Notes: generated by a model not told the origin, from the sequence alone. 64,000 bases of DNA from Gonatopus flavifemur (GCA_018340375.1 JAFFJZ010000043.1:248001-312000), one strand, 5' to 3'; shown: positions 44,220 through 57,370, counted from the first letter of the stretch. Numbers and translations are program-made.

Positions 44220-46030
44220 ATTTTTTTTATCAAAAATAGGTGATCGCGGAGAAAATTTTCTCCGCTGTATACATATATACAGGGTGACCCAAGTCGGATA
44301 GATTATATTTGAGGAGCGTATTCTGCAGCAAAAATGCAACAACTTTTCTACTTGGCAAAATTTTTTTTGAGGCTTAGTTTTTGAGATATGAGCACTTTTA
44401 GATTTTTGTTCAAATCCAAATCACTCAGGAACACTATATGCTACATACTTCAACTTGACACCATTGGCTAAGTTGGAAAACGGCAGATCTCTGGAGAAAA
44501 AATTCAATTATCCTATCATTATTTGTTTCGGAGCTACAGCGATTTGAAATTTTTGGGCTTCTAGCCAATCAGCATTCAGCAACTTTCAATCGCTGTAGCT
44601 CCGAAACAAATAATGATAGGATAGTTGAATTTTTTTTCAGAGATCCGCCGTTTTCCAACTTAGCGAATGGTGTCAAGCTCAAGTATGTAGCATACAGTGG
44701 TCTTGAGTGATTTGGATTTGAAAAAAAATCTGAAAATGCTCATATCTTAAAAACTAAGCCTCAAAAAAAATTTTGCCAAATAGAAAAGTTGTTGCACTTT
44801 TGCTGCAGACTACGCTCCTCAAATATAATCTATCCGACTTGGGTCACCCTGTATATCACTCATTTTCTGCGCGGTCTTTAAATATTTGTTATTCCGGCCT
44901 ACATGGACGGATTTTGATGAAACATGGGTCCTAGGGTTCTCGGGGGCGCTGACCCCGCATTTGGGGTCAAAATGGAAATCCAAGATTGTGGAGTCAGGGA
45001 ACCGGGAGTGAATTTGGCCACTTTGGTATTTATGAACAGATTCCAATGAAACATGGGTCCTGGGGGTTTTCGAGGCCGCTGAATACCAATCTGAGAACAA
45101 AATTGGAATCCAGGATGACGGAGTCACGGAACTGGAAGTGAATTTGGCCACTTTGGTATTTATGAACAGATTCCAATGTCACATGGGTCCTAGGGGTTTT
45201 CGAGGCGGCTGAGTCCAAATCTGAGGTCAAAATTTAAATCAAAGATGGCGGAGTCAGGGAACCGGAAGTGAATTCAGCCAATTGGGTATTTGTGAACAGA
45301 TTCCAATGAAACATGGGTCCTAGGGGTTTTCGAGACCGCTGAATCCAAATCTGAGCTCAAAACTGGAATCCGAGATGGCGGAATCAGGGAACCGGAAGTG
45401 AATTTGGCCACTTTGGTATTTATGGACACATTGCAATGAAACATGAGTCCTAGGGGTTTTCGAGGCCGCTGAATACAAATCAGAGGTCAGAATTGAAATC
45501 CAAAAAGGCAGAGTCAGGGAACTGGAAGTAAATTCGGCCACCTTGGTATTGTTTTCATCGCGATCGGAGAAGTCCTTCTATTTTTTTAAAATTTTTTTCT
45601 GAAAAAATAGGTTATCTCGGAGAAAATTTTCTCCGCTACATACATATAATATATACCTGATTTTCTCCGCCGTCTTTGAAATTTCGCTATCTTGCCTCGG
45701 ATCGATGAATTATCATGAAACATGGGTCCTAGGGGTTTTCGAGGGTGCCGAATCCGAATCTGCAGTCAAATCCCGAATTTAAGGTAGTGGGTCCAAGATG
45801 GCTGACGTGAATTGAGTCAACTTTGCATTTGTGGACAGCTTTATATTAAACATGGGTTCTAGGGGTTTTCGAGGGTGCTGAATCCAAATCTGACGTCCGA
45901 AACGAATTCAAGATGACGAATGCAATATGGCACACGTAAATATAGTCATTCCGGCTCTAATGAACAAAATTATATTGTTATATGTAACAAGGGTTCTAGG
46001 GATTTTCAAGGGTGCTGAGTTAAATTCTGG
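44220..46030. repeat. Tandem array, unit about 130 bp
   Basis: The phrase aacatgggtcctaggggttttcgaggc recurs at 44921, 45050, 45180, 45310 and 45440 (spacing 129-130 bp), then in diverged form near 45718, 45852 and 45985. Interruptions carry a second motif (cggagaaaattttctccgct) seen at about 44250 and 45620. ORFs on the minus strand (44819-45541) are repeat by-products. Confidence 0.9.
44280..44851. mobile_element. Foldback element with TA flanks (CAGGGTGACCC ends)
   Basis: Arms of about 265 bp start cagggtgacccaagtcggat and mirror each other around 44565 with only a few differences. TA flanks both ends, compatible with a Tc1/mariner-type non-autonomous element. Inserted in the tandem array region. 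Confidence 0.85.
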
Positions 46031-46366
46031 GCTCCAATGTTGAAAGAAACCAATAATTTCGATCTTTCCGTGTAAGCTTTGCTGCATCCGAAGAGTCTTC
46101 CAGAGCTGATTGACGTTATGACAACTGCGCACGAGTGAGAATCTAAAAGTGAAAGGAGTAGCTATTGAAACAAATGACGCCTGGGAATATTCGAATTGTT
46201 TTCTAGATTACGCGGGTATAACCCTCCGCTACGCTCATTACACTTAAATTACTTTTAGCTTACGCTTTCGTTGCGCTTCCAGGCTTTATTTTTCACCAGG
46301 ACAATTGAAATTCTACAGATCTCCAAGTACATGTTTCTGAATCATTTGGGGATGATATAAAGGATG
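46031..46366. other. No recognised feature
   Basis: AT-rich, no supported feature. Confidence 0.4.
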
Positions 46367-46582
46367 CCCAGATAGCAATTTAACCTTGCTGCAATGTTGT
46401 CAGGCAAGCTTGTGACAAGGTTGAGATAAACCTCCTAGTTGACACACGACAAGGGTACAAGCTTAAAAAACCCTGGCAGCAGGGCTGTAGCGACCTTACA
46501 CTGACAAGGTTGTCAATAACAAGCCAAAAACAATCGAATGACAAGTGTGACAGGGTTATGACAAGCTTAAATGTTATCTGGG
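46367..46582. mobile_element. CCCAGATA element with 2-bp duplication
   Basis: Ends cccagatagcaatttaacc and the reverse complement of cccagataacatttaagc; TG duplicated (46365-46366, 46583-46584). The interior repeats acaagcttg and acaaggttg words. The motif cccagatagcaaaag also occurs at 62945. Confidence 0.85.
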
Positions 46583-47593
46583 TGGTGGGCAATAAGTTCC
46601 AGGCTTTCTGAACATTACATTTACAAAGTTTCTCAATTGAGGGAAAAACCGATGAGTGCCTTTCTATATATCCCCGGATACCTGAATTGTTCAAAATGCG
46701 AGCGAACCGAGCATATGTGGGCTACGATCTATTCAAAATGAGCGAAGTGAATTTTGAAGGGGGTCGGACTGCTGAGCGAAGCGAAGCGGTCAGAGGGCGG
46801 AGCCCTCTGGTTTTAAGCTTATAACTGACAAATATATTATTCCGAGCATTTCAAATTTCGTCCGTTCAACACTGAAAAAATGTTTGATCTCCCAATGGGT
46901 TATTGAGTTTCACATGAGTATACAACTAAACTTCCAGTGAAGTTCATATTTTACCTCTTTATCCACAATGCAACACCGAAACACGTACTAATATGCACCT
47001 TCTTTTCCGATTACGACGCCCACTTCACCCGACAAGTGATTTGCCACATCACCCGAATAACACCTTACTCATGTATACATGCATACCTTTGAAACCGTAA
47101 TGAATTATCGCATTATCCTTTCGCATTTCAAGAGATTCAGTCTGGAGGATGAATAATTGAGTACTTATCTTGACCATGACGTGAAAAATATTATAAAACA
47201 TCCGCGAAACAAAATTCCGGAAAAAATCTCACAAATATTCTTTCCACTTCTTTTGTGAAAACAATAAAGCGATATATACTGATGTGTCTGTGACTAAAAA
47301 AAATGATTCGTGGTTAGAAACTACATACCACATGAGTTAAACCACTCCCAAATACACGACTTTACAGAAATAGTTGACGTTTCCCATCTGACCGACTTTT
47401 CCCCACAAGTGTGTTCCACTAAGCGTTTCATACTTCACAGATGCACAGTGGGATTAAATGCTAAACAGCTGGCCATACCCTCAAAAATGACATTTGTGGT
47501 TTGAGATATTTGACCGTTGGAGTAAGTAAAGTAATATCCCAAGGGCCAGGATTCATACACAAGAAGGTATAATCCCTTCTTTTTGCCCTTATA
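46583..47593. other. No supported gene
   Basis: Includes palindromic gcgaagcgaag words near 46750-46800 (gagggcggagccctc) and AT-rich DNA. No gene. Confidence 0.4.
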
Positions 47594-47595
47594 TA

Positions 47596-48423
47596 CACAG
47601 TTGGAAATTTTGTGTTAAATTCAACACATTTCACATGTCCCAAACAGTCCACACATATTTTTGTGTCGATATCACATAATGTGTTTGTGTTAGCTAGTAA
47701 CTCAAGCTTGATGTAAATAATGTAACACAAAAGGATGTTGATAAAATTTTGATTGGAATTTCCGATCGTGTAAATCCAACACATAAGTACTGTCAAATGA
47801 AACCCAGAATAAGAAGTGAATCAACAGTTCACAAGTGTAATTTACGGATTTTTTTACATCAATCAAATGTGAAAATCACACGTTTTTCGTGTTGAAACAA
47901 TGCATAAGAATAAATTGAAAAAAAACAGTACTTCAATGAGCATTGAACATGGATCGTCGAAACCGAATGTTGAAGCTGTATCACTCAAGCCATTGCCGGT
48001 CCTTTGATTGAGTGTACTTTCTTTGCGTATATTAACTCGCACTCTATCTTCAAATTCATATATCTGAAAAACGAATTCCCATTAGAATGAAAGCTGAAAC
48101 CAAAATGAATGAATAGTTCTTCCGACGACTACCAAAGTTGCACGTACATAGAAGTTTCATAAAAAAATAGCTCCCACCACTGGCGATCTCCCCTTGGTAG
48201 TTGAGAATACCACAATTTTTATGTTCAATCTTGAGTTGAATGAGATTTGTGTCATTTTGACACTTTTTTTCACTTGTTTGAATGATTTCACATTATAAAT
48301 CAGTTGGGATCTGATTACACAAGGCCTGTCTGTAGAAGTTACACGTGTTTGTGTTGAACATTCACACAGAAAATTCATGACACACGGACTTTTTAACACA
48401 TTTACACAAAATTTTCAACTGTG
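47596..48423. mobile_element. CAC-type TIR element, 828 bp
   Basis: Ends cacagttggaaattttgtg and the reverse complement of cacagttgaaaattttgtg; TA duplicated (47594-47595, 48424-48425). Inner sequence repeats acacatt/aatgtgt words. No transposase. Confidence 0.85.
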
Positions 48424-48684
48424 TACAGTTAAATAGTACCCTTACTTGAGGTATCATTCACATAATTGAGAGATATTGAAATGACGACCATATTCAGAGA
48501 GACGCTGTGTGTTCTCTAAATCTGAAAGAGTGAGAAATCATGTGTTTCACTTCACTAAGTTTCAGAAGTGAGCCAGTCCGCTTCGAATGGGATTTTCACT
48601 CGTTTCGAGTGAACCCTCACTCTTTTAGAGTGAAGAATTGACTCTAAAATTTGAGTGGTGGTGAGTTTCTAGCCTCAAACCTCA

Positions 48685-49892
48685 CACTGTAAAAAAAATT
48701 TCGGTGAATTTACCGAAAATATTCGGGAAGCAATTAACCCGAACTTTTGGTAAAATTGCAAATTGGTATCGTGAATAATTTTAAACGTATACGATAATTT
48801 TACCAATTACTTTCGGGAATGATATGAACTCAAGTAACTTGAAATTACCGAAATAGGATGGTAATTTTATGGGTTATCCTCGGGAAAAATATGGAATCGA
48901 ATGGCTCAAAATTGCCGAAATAGTATGGTGAAATTACCGAAATTCGTGAATTTTCTGCAGTTTTGTATCACAATTTACATGTACTGGAAAATTATTGCTC
49001 AAAATATTCATAAAAACTGAAAAAAAATTTTATTACCCGAACTGATTTCGCATATTCCTTGTGTTTCAAGATCACTGAGGAACTTGATCACTCATCTAGA
49101 TGAAGAGAAAATCATACCTACCTTGCGGGGTTCGAACCTACATTCCTACCTGCCTACCGACTGAAACCTAAGACCTAACCGCTGAGCTATGGCGCGTCAT
49201 GCTGGATAGCCACCTTGGGAGTTAACATATGTTTCATATTTAGAATACACAAAAAGATAGACGAGGTGTGAATTTTCAGTTACATTTGGTAAATTTTCAG
49301 GACCGTGCTAACAAAATTGTCCCTGCCAGTACGTTTTTCTTCAAAACTCGAAATATTTTCCAAGTCCATGGAAATCCCATGGATTACAAAAACTTTTCCC
49401 ACAAACTTCGGTAAATTTACCGAAGTTGTTTGGAGAAACTTCACCTGGAAATTTTTTCCAAGTCCTGATCCGAAATAGAGGAAGATGTGAAAAAACATTG
49501 TTTTTCCAAATATGGACCATTCGATTCCAAATCTGTTGAATCGGATTAGGAACTTGTTTCTGCCAGTACATTTTTTTTCAAAACTCGGAATTTTTTCTTC
49601 AAGTCCTGGTTTAAGATAAGGCGAAACATGAACAAAAATGTTTTCCTCGTATGATCCATTTGATTTCAAATCTTCTGAAATGATTTTGAAACCTGTCATT
49701 ACGAGTAGTTTTTTTTCACCGCGAAATTTTTTCTAACTCCACATATCATGGACAAAAATTTTCCCGAACAACATCGGTAAAATCATGGTACCTGAGTTTT
49801 ACCAAACTATCCTTGGTAAAACTCTTTACCGAACCAGTGTTGGACGATTCCCGAAGGAAAGTTCAGTAAATTGACCGATTTTTTTTACAGTG
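48685..49892. mobile_element. CAC-type TIR element, 1.2 kb
   Basis: Ends CACTGTAAAAAAAATTTCGG and the reverse complement of CACTGTAAAAAAAATCGGTC. Flanked by CA and TA (one difference). The interior is rich in ttaccgaa/ttcggtaa palindromes and contains a tRNA-like stretch at 49117-49200. Confidence 0.8.
49117..49200 (-). other. tRNA-derived sequence (Pol III boxes)
   Basis: The minus strand reads TAGCTCAGCGGTTAGG (A-box/D-arm type) and, after a stretch with gtaggcaggtagg repeats, GTAGGTTCGAACCCCGC (B-box/T-arm). The acceptor stem does not pair and the spacing is too long for a normal anticodon arm, so this is a tRNA pseudogene or SINE head, not a working tRNA. Confidence 0.5.
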
Positions 49893-52810
49893 TAGAATAT
49901 CACTCTGAAAAAGTGGAAATTCCCTCAAAATTTCGACAGGCTCTGTAACGTCCTCGGATAAATTTTCGATTTTTTCATATAATATATGTGTATATGTATT
50001 CATATATACACAGTATTCATATTCACAAATATTCATATATTCATTCAATTTATATCTATATATATATTCATTTTAATTATGATAGAATTGACATTTTCAT
50101 CAAAGATTTATCCTTCTTAAAATAAGGAATGCGTTAAATCCAGAAGAAGAATTCTAATACGTGCAAGAAGGGTGCATGATGAAATCATTCTTCTCTGTAT
50201 CGATACTCCGTGAAGAACAGAACAATGGTACGCTGTGTGCATACACGCACGTGCGCACACCAATGCGTACCTATACATCTCGGATCCGGAGTGCAATATG
50301 ACTCTCAAACATAGGTCGACGAAATGGACATAATCATAATAGTGTAGGTCCATTGACAAATCTTTGACGAGTCACCTCTTATGATTCCTGTACTTCTAAT
50401 ACTTCCTCTCTGATTGAAAGTTATTTCTTTTAGTTCTTAATTATAATCAACAATTTCACATGATTTTATTTTACAGGGTAATCTCTCTTCAATATTCTAT
50501 CATTGCATGGAAATTTCAATCTTTCAAGACATAATTAGATATCTGTATGAGGTAAGAGGTACACCTGTATAGTGATTATCGTGGGGAATTGGAATGATGG
50601 ATAGCATGTAGTTTTCTTTTGTCTTATGCAATTTCATTATATTTCTAAGGGCTTATATAAGTTTTATCACGTTACTCTGTAAAAAGGGAAGGAAATCTAA
50701 TCAGATTGAATAAAAGAATCAAGTCTAAGTGACACCTTTGTTCGAAAGCATGTTAAAGGAATCTTTGATTGATTGTAATCAATTACAAAATTATAATCCA
50801 TGATTTATCAGTCTAGAACCATCTTGCATGTTCTGAAATTAATCAATCATCCTACTTACGATGCAAGTATGCCACTCATTGCAATTGACAGTTTTAAAGG
50901 GTAGCAATAATTAATAATGATAGTTATAGGAATATTTATGGAAATTCCATATCATTGAATTTGAATAGGAATGATTAAAATGCATGTTGCAAGTACAGTG
51001 TTATTTTTATTGTAGTGCATGTTTCAAAGCAGAATGAATTCGAGTTTAATCATGTGTAATTTTTCATAATTAGATGATTTTGATTTTATGAATCAATATT
51101 ATCGTAAGTTAGATTCAGGTTGTATGGGAGAATACTCTGATTTGATATAATACATTTTTTTCATGTAACGGATTTCGTACGATTCTTGGTTAGACAGTGG
51201 GCCTTTTGAAAAAAAAACTTTTCTATTGTTCAAAGCATATGACTCTGCATGGATCCCATGGACAATGATTCCTTTATCTGATTGGCATGATCTTGGCGTC
51301 GGACGGTAGATAACCGACGTTGTGTTCATATTTTACATAAACAATACGATATGTTCTCACAATAAGAATTGAGTCATGATGATTCAGAAGCTGAGTGTGA
51401 GAACCATACGAAAGGAAGGGGTCGTGGAAAACCCCTTCGACCAATGTTCTTCAAGATTTGGCAATGGTCCCGCCTATGGTCTTTGCGATATATGAAATAT
51501 ATGTGCAAGAAGATGACAAGGGCTAGGCCACTGACCTATTCACGAAGGGTGATCCGTCAATGCCTCCCACCATGAAAGAAAATCAAAGTGGGTGGGATCA
51601 TTACTAGTTTCTAATTAGTGGATTACCCCACTGACTGACCAAGATCGGCAAAATTTGGGGTGAACAGAGGTTACGACCGTGGGGTGGATGGAAAAAATCT
51701 CAGAGTCAACTTCCATCTCCAACTCTCGAGTTCAAAAGCAAAATTCAGAGTCCTCTTCCATCCGCGATTCTTGTAGTAAAAAAAGTCAGAGTGCTTATCC
51801 GCGATTCTCGAGGAAATCAAAGTGATTATTCATTGTTTCAAGAGACTACTATTTTTTTCATAAAAGGAAAAGACAATTGTGTGTGTGTGTGGGTGTGTGA
51901 AGCCAGACCATCACGAACGAAATGGAGGCTTTCAAAGCGGCAGCCAAGGTAGAAATATTTTTCCTATGAATTTCAAAATTTATATTGAAAGTTCAATTTT
52001 TTCTCCGATTGTAATTTTTACATTGCTATTAAATCCTCTCAACTTACATTTCAAATTTCATTATAATTTCCATCCCACTTATAAAAATTTCAACTTCATA
52101 CAAGGAAGCACTGGTACCGTGGGCATAAGTTTCAGCCTCAAATCCAGTTTTCTAAAGCCTCACGCTACTTGGAGCCATTTGACTCAAAACTCATAAAATT
52201 CAAATTTTCAAATTTCAATAAAAAAAAAATATTCTTGTACGTTCGATCCTGGACGTTACAGGCTCACTTTTGGCTGGCTAATGAGTGAAATCTCACTCGC
52301 AGAATTTCAAAGAGTGTTCAAAAATGAACCCATTGAACTTTTATAAATTGAAATCTATTGCAAAAGTACATAGAAAAATCAAATAACCATGTTTTCCAAT
52401 GAATACATTTTGCTTACGCGTAATGAGATACTTGATTGATCCAAATTTATAGTATGGTTGTATTGAGTACCTTTTGAGTATTGGGTATCTTGAAATTAAT
52501 GAATCAGCTCCTTCAAAATAATGATCATTGAATTCATTTCAAAACATTATTCCATTCGGATCAACAGGAGACACGAACATTATTAGGATTAATGAGATAT
52601 ATTCCATTGGTTCCCAATTTATTGCGTTGAATAAATATATTCTCAACATCATAAGAAATGTCCACAAATCAAGTTACGCTTACCCTTATTGCTTCCTCGT
52701 TAGAGGGAAGCTTTGTGATCGTTTCGAGGGACCGAAAATTTTGTTGTCCTCAAACTCAAAATCTCTTAGGCCGAAATGTTCCTCCAAACTCGGGGAAAAT
52801 TTTTGGTCCC
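49893..52810. other. No supported gene
   Basis: AT-rich with (TA)n-like stretches near 50000-50070 and a (GT)n run at 51880. ORFs at 50117-50359, 51099-51329 and 51369-51575 show neither splice signals nor recognisable families. Confidence 0.4.
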
Positions 52811-53830
52811 GTGTGTGTGTGTGTGTGTGTGTATGTGGATTAATTTGTGAACGCGCATATTTTCCATTCCACTCATCCGATTCCGATAAAATTTATACCA
52901 CAGTTGTAGAGTGAAGCGATATTGCTTCCGTATAAGTTTCAACCCGATTGACCTAAAGCATTCGGGTGGAGAAGGACAAATGTGTTGAAAAATTGCGATT
53001 TCTGCGAACGCACATATCTCCGGTTCTTATTATCCGATTGCAATGAAACTTGTATTACGTTTTAGCTATGATCCGATAGTGGTCCCATGTTAGTTACATC
53101 CAAATCGGTTGAAAACTGTGGGGATTTTTGTTTTTGTAAGCCGCACCGTATCTCAATATTTTGAAAGCATGCCTTCCCTATGTTCGAATAATCCGAATGC
53201 CATCAAACTTTGAGAATATCCAGTTCACCAGGTTTTCATTGTACGATATGAATTTCAGACAAATTGGAATTGAGAGAAGGAAATTGTGAGCATTGAGTTT
53301 TGCAACAAAATTTGAACATTTCGTGAATATCGTCATCATACAGATATGTTCCGTTCCTATCATCCGATCATAATGGAGTTTTCACCATAATTTTGTGCAG
53401 GATCGATAATGATCTGATATAAGTTTCAACTTGATCTTTGCGGAAAAACGGGAGTGGGGGAGAAATCATATTATCGACCATTTTGATTTTGCAACCGTAC
53501 GTATCTTCGCTTCCCGTTATCCGATTGTAATGAAACTTATACTACGTTTCAGTCATGGCCCCATAGATTCCCCATGTGAGTTTCATCCCAATCGGTTGAG
53601 AATTATCTCGAGTTTTTTTTCATTTTCATATGGGATGTTATCAAAAACTGTAATTTTGGGACAAGGGCATGTTTTCGCTTCCTGTTATCCAATTGCAATG
53701 AAATTTATACCACGGCTCAGTTATCATCCCAAAGTGGTCCCATATAGGTTTAATCACAATCGGTTGAGAAATGTGCAAACAGAGTCTTTGGCAATCTGCA
53801 TTGTTTGACGATATATTTTTAAAAGTTTCA
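52811..53830. repeat. (GT)n followed by degenerate array, period near 160 bp
   Basis: A GT run at 52811-52834 leads into units with the phrase ttatccgattgcaatgaaactta...: 52880, 53031, 53192, 53361, 53519 and 53687 (spacing 151-169 bp). Units also share atcccaatcggttgagaa. Confidence 0.75.
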
Positions 53831-54259
53831 TCACCATTGGTTGATTAGGAACGAGGAAGCTGTGTGCCAATTGGCACAGTTTTTCCTTTATCTCATTCTT
53901 TACATGTGGAGTTGATGCGATGAAGAACGAAATGAGTAAGTACGTGATATAATTTACAGATGATCCCATAATTATTTTATAAGCATAAAATTTCTGCAGT
54001 ACAGTTTGCTTATCTCTTTTTATTCTGGAAATTTTGTAAAATATAATTCATCCAATCAAAATGAAGTCCATTGATTTGGAGGAATGTTTATTCATATCAA
54101 TGAGGTCTCTTGTGAGACACTCGGAAAAATAATCACAGCATTACAAAAATTGGAATCTTATGAAGATTGGTTCAACTTCTCGGTAAATGCATTCGACACA
54201 CCAAATTTTCAATGTCATAGATGGCGAAACGAAATTGAATAATGCTCCATTGCTTAAGA

Positions 54260-54460
54260 GTATTCCGAAGTTTCGAGGAATCCCAAATCTCTCCCCCCAC
54301 TTTTCTCGAAAATGGACGAATAAAACGAAAAACAATGAGTACATGCATCTTCTGTGAATCATGAAGAAGATGCATCGACTCATGATTTTCCGTTTTATTC
54401 AGTCATTTTCGGGAAGAGTGGGGGCGGGGGAGATTTGAAATGTCATGGGACTCCGGAAAG
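54260..54460. repeat. Foldback with arms of about 65 bp
   Basis: ctctccccccacttttctcg is mirrored by gaagagtgggggcgggggag, with catcttc/gaagatg and aatgagta/tcatgatt continuing the symmetry around 54360. Opposed ORFs are its by-products. Confidence 0.7.
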
Positions 54461-55818
54461 CCCTCAACAAGGATTGAGAGGATTAATAAAAATAGGATTT
54501 CGTCAGTGTATGTTATCATGTAAAACTTGTTTATTCGAGGTTCAAGTGCCGAGAGAATTCAATTCAATCAGTTTATTCAACTTCCAATTACAGAAATTGA
54601 AATGGGCGATTATTGGCGCATAGTCCACGAGCCAGTGCCGAGAGAAAAATCCACACCCAAAGAAATATATGTATAAGAGAGTTTAAATGCTAGATGATCA
54701 TGGTCTTCTTGTAATGACATTAATGTACACCGTCTGTTTGAACAAGCAGCAACACGACACACGTTGTAAACTGTTCCTCAAAAACAGATATATACAGGTA
54801 ATTCCACTTCACATATGAGTACATACACTCATTTAATGTGTATACTTGTATATACATACATATATGTACACACATATAATATGTATAAGGAATGCGCGAA
54901 CAGCGGCATGCAGCACCTTTTTCCGGCATATGCTAATCTAATTAATGGTGACACGGGAACTCGTTGAGGCACTGTATATACATGTATTTCCCATCCTCTT
55001 AATTCATCTTTTTACCATCCCATGTGCAATTTTTTTCCCTTCTTGTTTTTTCAATACACATGTTACGCGAACAAAGAAACAAAGGCACGTTTATATATAT
55101 GTTTATTTGTAAGTATAAGCACTTCATATCGCATGCGAGGGACTGAGTAAGTGGGTACCTATGTCCGGTATAAAAGATCAGCTTCTTTTTAACTGGATCA
55201 CATACATGGTAAAAAGCCAACCATCAATATTTCTATTAGGAGTTTACATTATTCATTAAATCAAATGGGAGACTTTATGAATCGAGAAATGATTTCAGAA
55301 CAAGTGTTAACACAGAAAAACAGACCTTACAAACCATAATTACTGGGATTTCAATAGGCCGCTTATGGTCCTGCAATGCCAATGAGCAGCCATTATTGGT
55401 CCTTTCAGAGAACAGCAGTCGTGTTTCATGAGGACCCGGCTGGAAATTCCTCAAAATGATGTATAATTGAATATAGTTTATATAAGTATAAGTTCTATGT
55501 CATTATATATAATTCTTCCAATTTTTCCTTTCCACGCGGGAACTACGCATCAGTCAGTTTTGACGATAATGTGACAAAATCAACTAAGATTCCTTATACT
55601 ATACACTGTAAACAATCGTTTGTGAATTTTGATGGAGAGATTTAGAAATTTTTTACTGAACTTTCGTTTTGAAAATGTCGGTTCATCGACTTGTGAATTT
55701 TGATTTATATTTCTCTCATGCTTTTGTAGCATTTTTTCAATTACAGGTTGAGAATGATTAATTTTTGTCTTTTAATACAGAATTTTGTGCTGTAAAAAGT
55801 TGTTGCAGAACCTGATTG
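54461..55818. other. No supported gene
   Basis: AT-rich with TATA/CATA-rich segments at 54780-54880. No ORF shows family features. Confidence 0.4.
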
Positions 55819-56422
55819 GTACTACTGTGTCCAAAGAGTAAGGTGACATTTGAATTTAAACTCTGTGCGGAAATGTATTTGGGGAAGTGCTATTATTTTT
55901 GGGTTAGTCAAACTGTCTTTGATATCCGTGCCAAGGGCCACATCAAAATATTCATTAGTGTTTGAGATATGCTTCGTTTTGTGAGCTGCTGAAAGTGAAT
56001 TTTTCGATTTTTATAATGTCTGCATTTGTTGAGCGAAGAATTTGCATTAAATCTTGTTTGCGGAATGAATTTTCTGCTGTTGATTCGATGAGGATAGTGC
56101 AGGAAGCCTTTAGTGATGAGGCCATGTCAACAAAAAATGTTTACAAGTGGTATAAAGAGTTCCAAGAAGGTGGAGAACGTATCAAAGACGAAAAGCGTCC
56201 CGGTCGACCATCAACTTCAACTGACGAAGTTCACGTCCAAAAAATCAACGATTTAGTGTTTGTAAATCGTCGATTAACAATTAGAGATTTTGCTGATGAT
56301 GTTGGCAGTCCAAATGGATCAGTCAATACCATTTTGGAGAATGTTTCGGGCCTCAGACGCGCCAAATCTCGATTGGTACCGAAAACACTGAATTTTCTGG
56401 AAAAACATTGTCGCGTTGAAGT

Positions 56423-56558
56423 CAGAGCCGGATTTAGAAATTCTGTTTCCCTTTCCAACGCACGTATAACAAAGGATAGGTGATAGGCGGCTGTCTACTG
56501 TTCATCTTTTGTTACACGTTGATTGAGGAGGGAAACAAAATTTCTGAATCCGGCGCTG
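56423..56558. mobile_element. hAT-type MITE inside mariner 3
   Basis: Ends cagagccggatttagaaatt and the reverse complement of cagcgccggattcagaaatt, with the 8-bp duplication gttgaagt (56415-56422 and 56559-56566), made of transposase codons. Removing the element and one octamer restores the mariner reading. Confidence 0.95.
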
Positions 56559-57044
56559 GTTGAAGTGTATAAAACAATGCTTCCTTATTATCAGAACAAG
56601 ATGAGACGCATTATTACGGAAGATGAGACGTGGATTTCGCTTAAGATCTGGAAACAAATGATTAATCAAGTGAATATAAAAAGCTGAGGCAAAACCAAAA
56701 AAACCGCGCCAAAGTCGCTCAAAAATCAAGGTGATGTTGACTGTTTTCTTCGATCATCGTGGTGTTGTGCATTTTGAGTTCCTTCCGCTGGGTTAAACTG
56801 TCAACAAAGAATATTATTTAAACGTTATGCATGGTTTACGTCAAGCTATTCACCTCAAGAGAACGGAATTGTGGCGAGACAACTATTGGTTTTTACACCA
56901 CGACAATGCACCGGCTCACATTGCATTGATTCTTCGTGACTATTTCGCAAAAAACTCGATCCATATTGTTCCACAACCACCGTATTGACCTGATTTGGAA
57001 TCATGCAACTTCTGACTATTCAATGAACTTAAAAGATCACTCCA

Positions 57045-57370
57045 CGCATTTGGAAAAAATGTTGAAAAATGTATACAATTGCACAAGAATTTTATACAAA
57101 TCGTATACAATTGTACATGGAGAACAATTTGTACTTGAATTCACTATGGGACTTTGTAACCGAAAGACAGGCTGAATGGACAATTGAATTTACTTTAACG
57201 AGACAATAGAAACATGATCAAATTCACTATGTTTTACAGTAAATGCCATTGGGAAGTCAGTCTGTTCCTCGAGCACAATAATCACATAGTAAATTTAACT
57301 ACAAATTTTTCTCCGTGTATACAAATTGTGTATAACTGTATACAGTTTTGGACATTTTTTCCCCATGGGC
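57045..57370. mobile_element. CCCATGTG-family element inside mariner 3
   Basis: Inner ends tttggaaaaaatgttgaaaa and ttttggacattttttccccatgg; tgtatacaattg words near both ends. The longest member of the family (others at 9873 and 38263). The outermost bases are uncertain because the ends have diverged. Confidence 0.75.

Noticed and set aside
52528..52914. 128-codon ORF with VCVCVCVC
   Set aside because: The Val-Cys run is a translated GT microsatellite.
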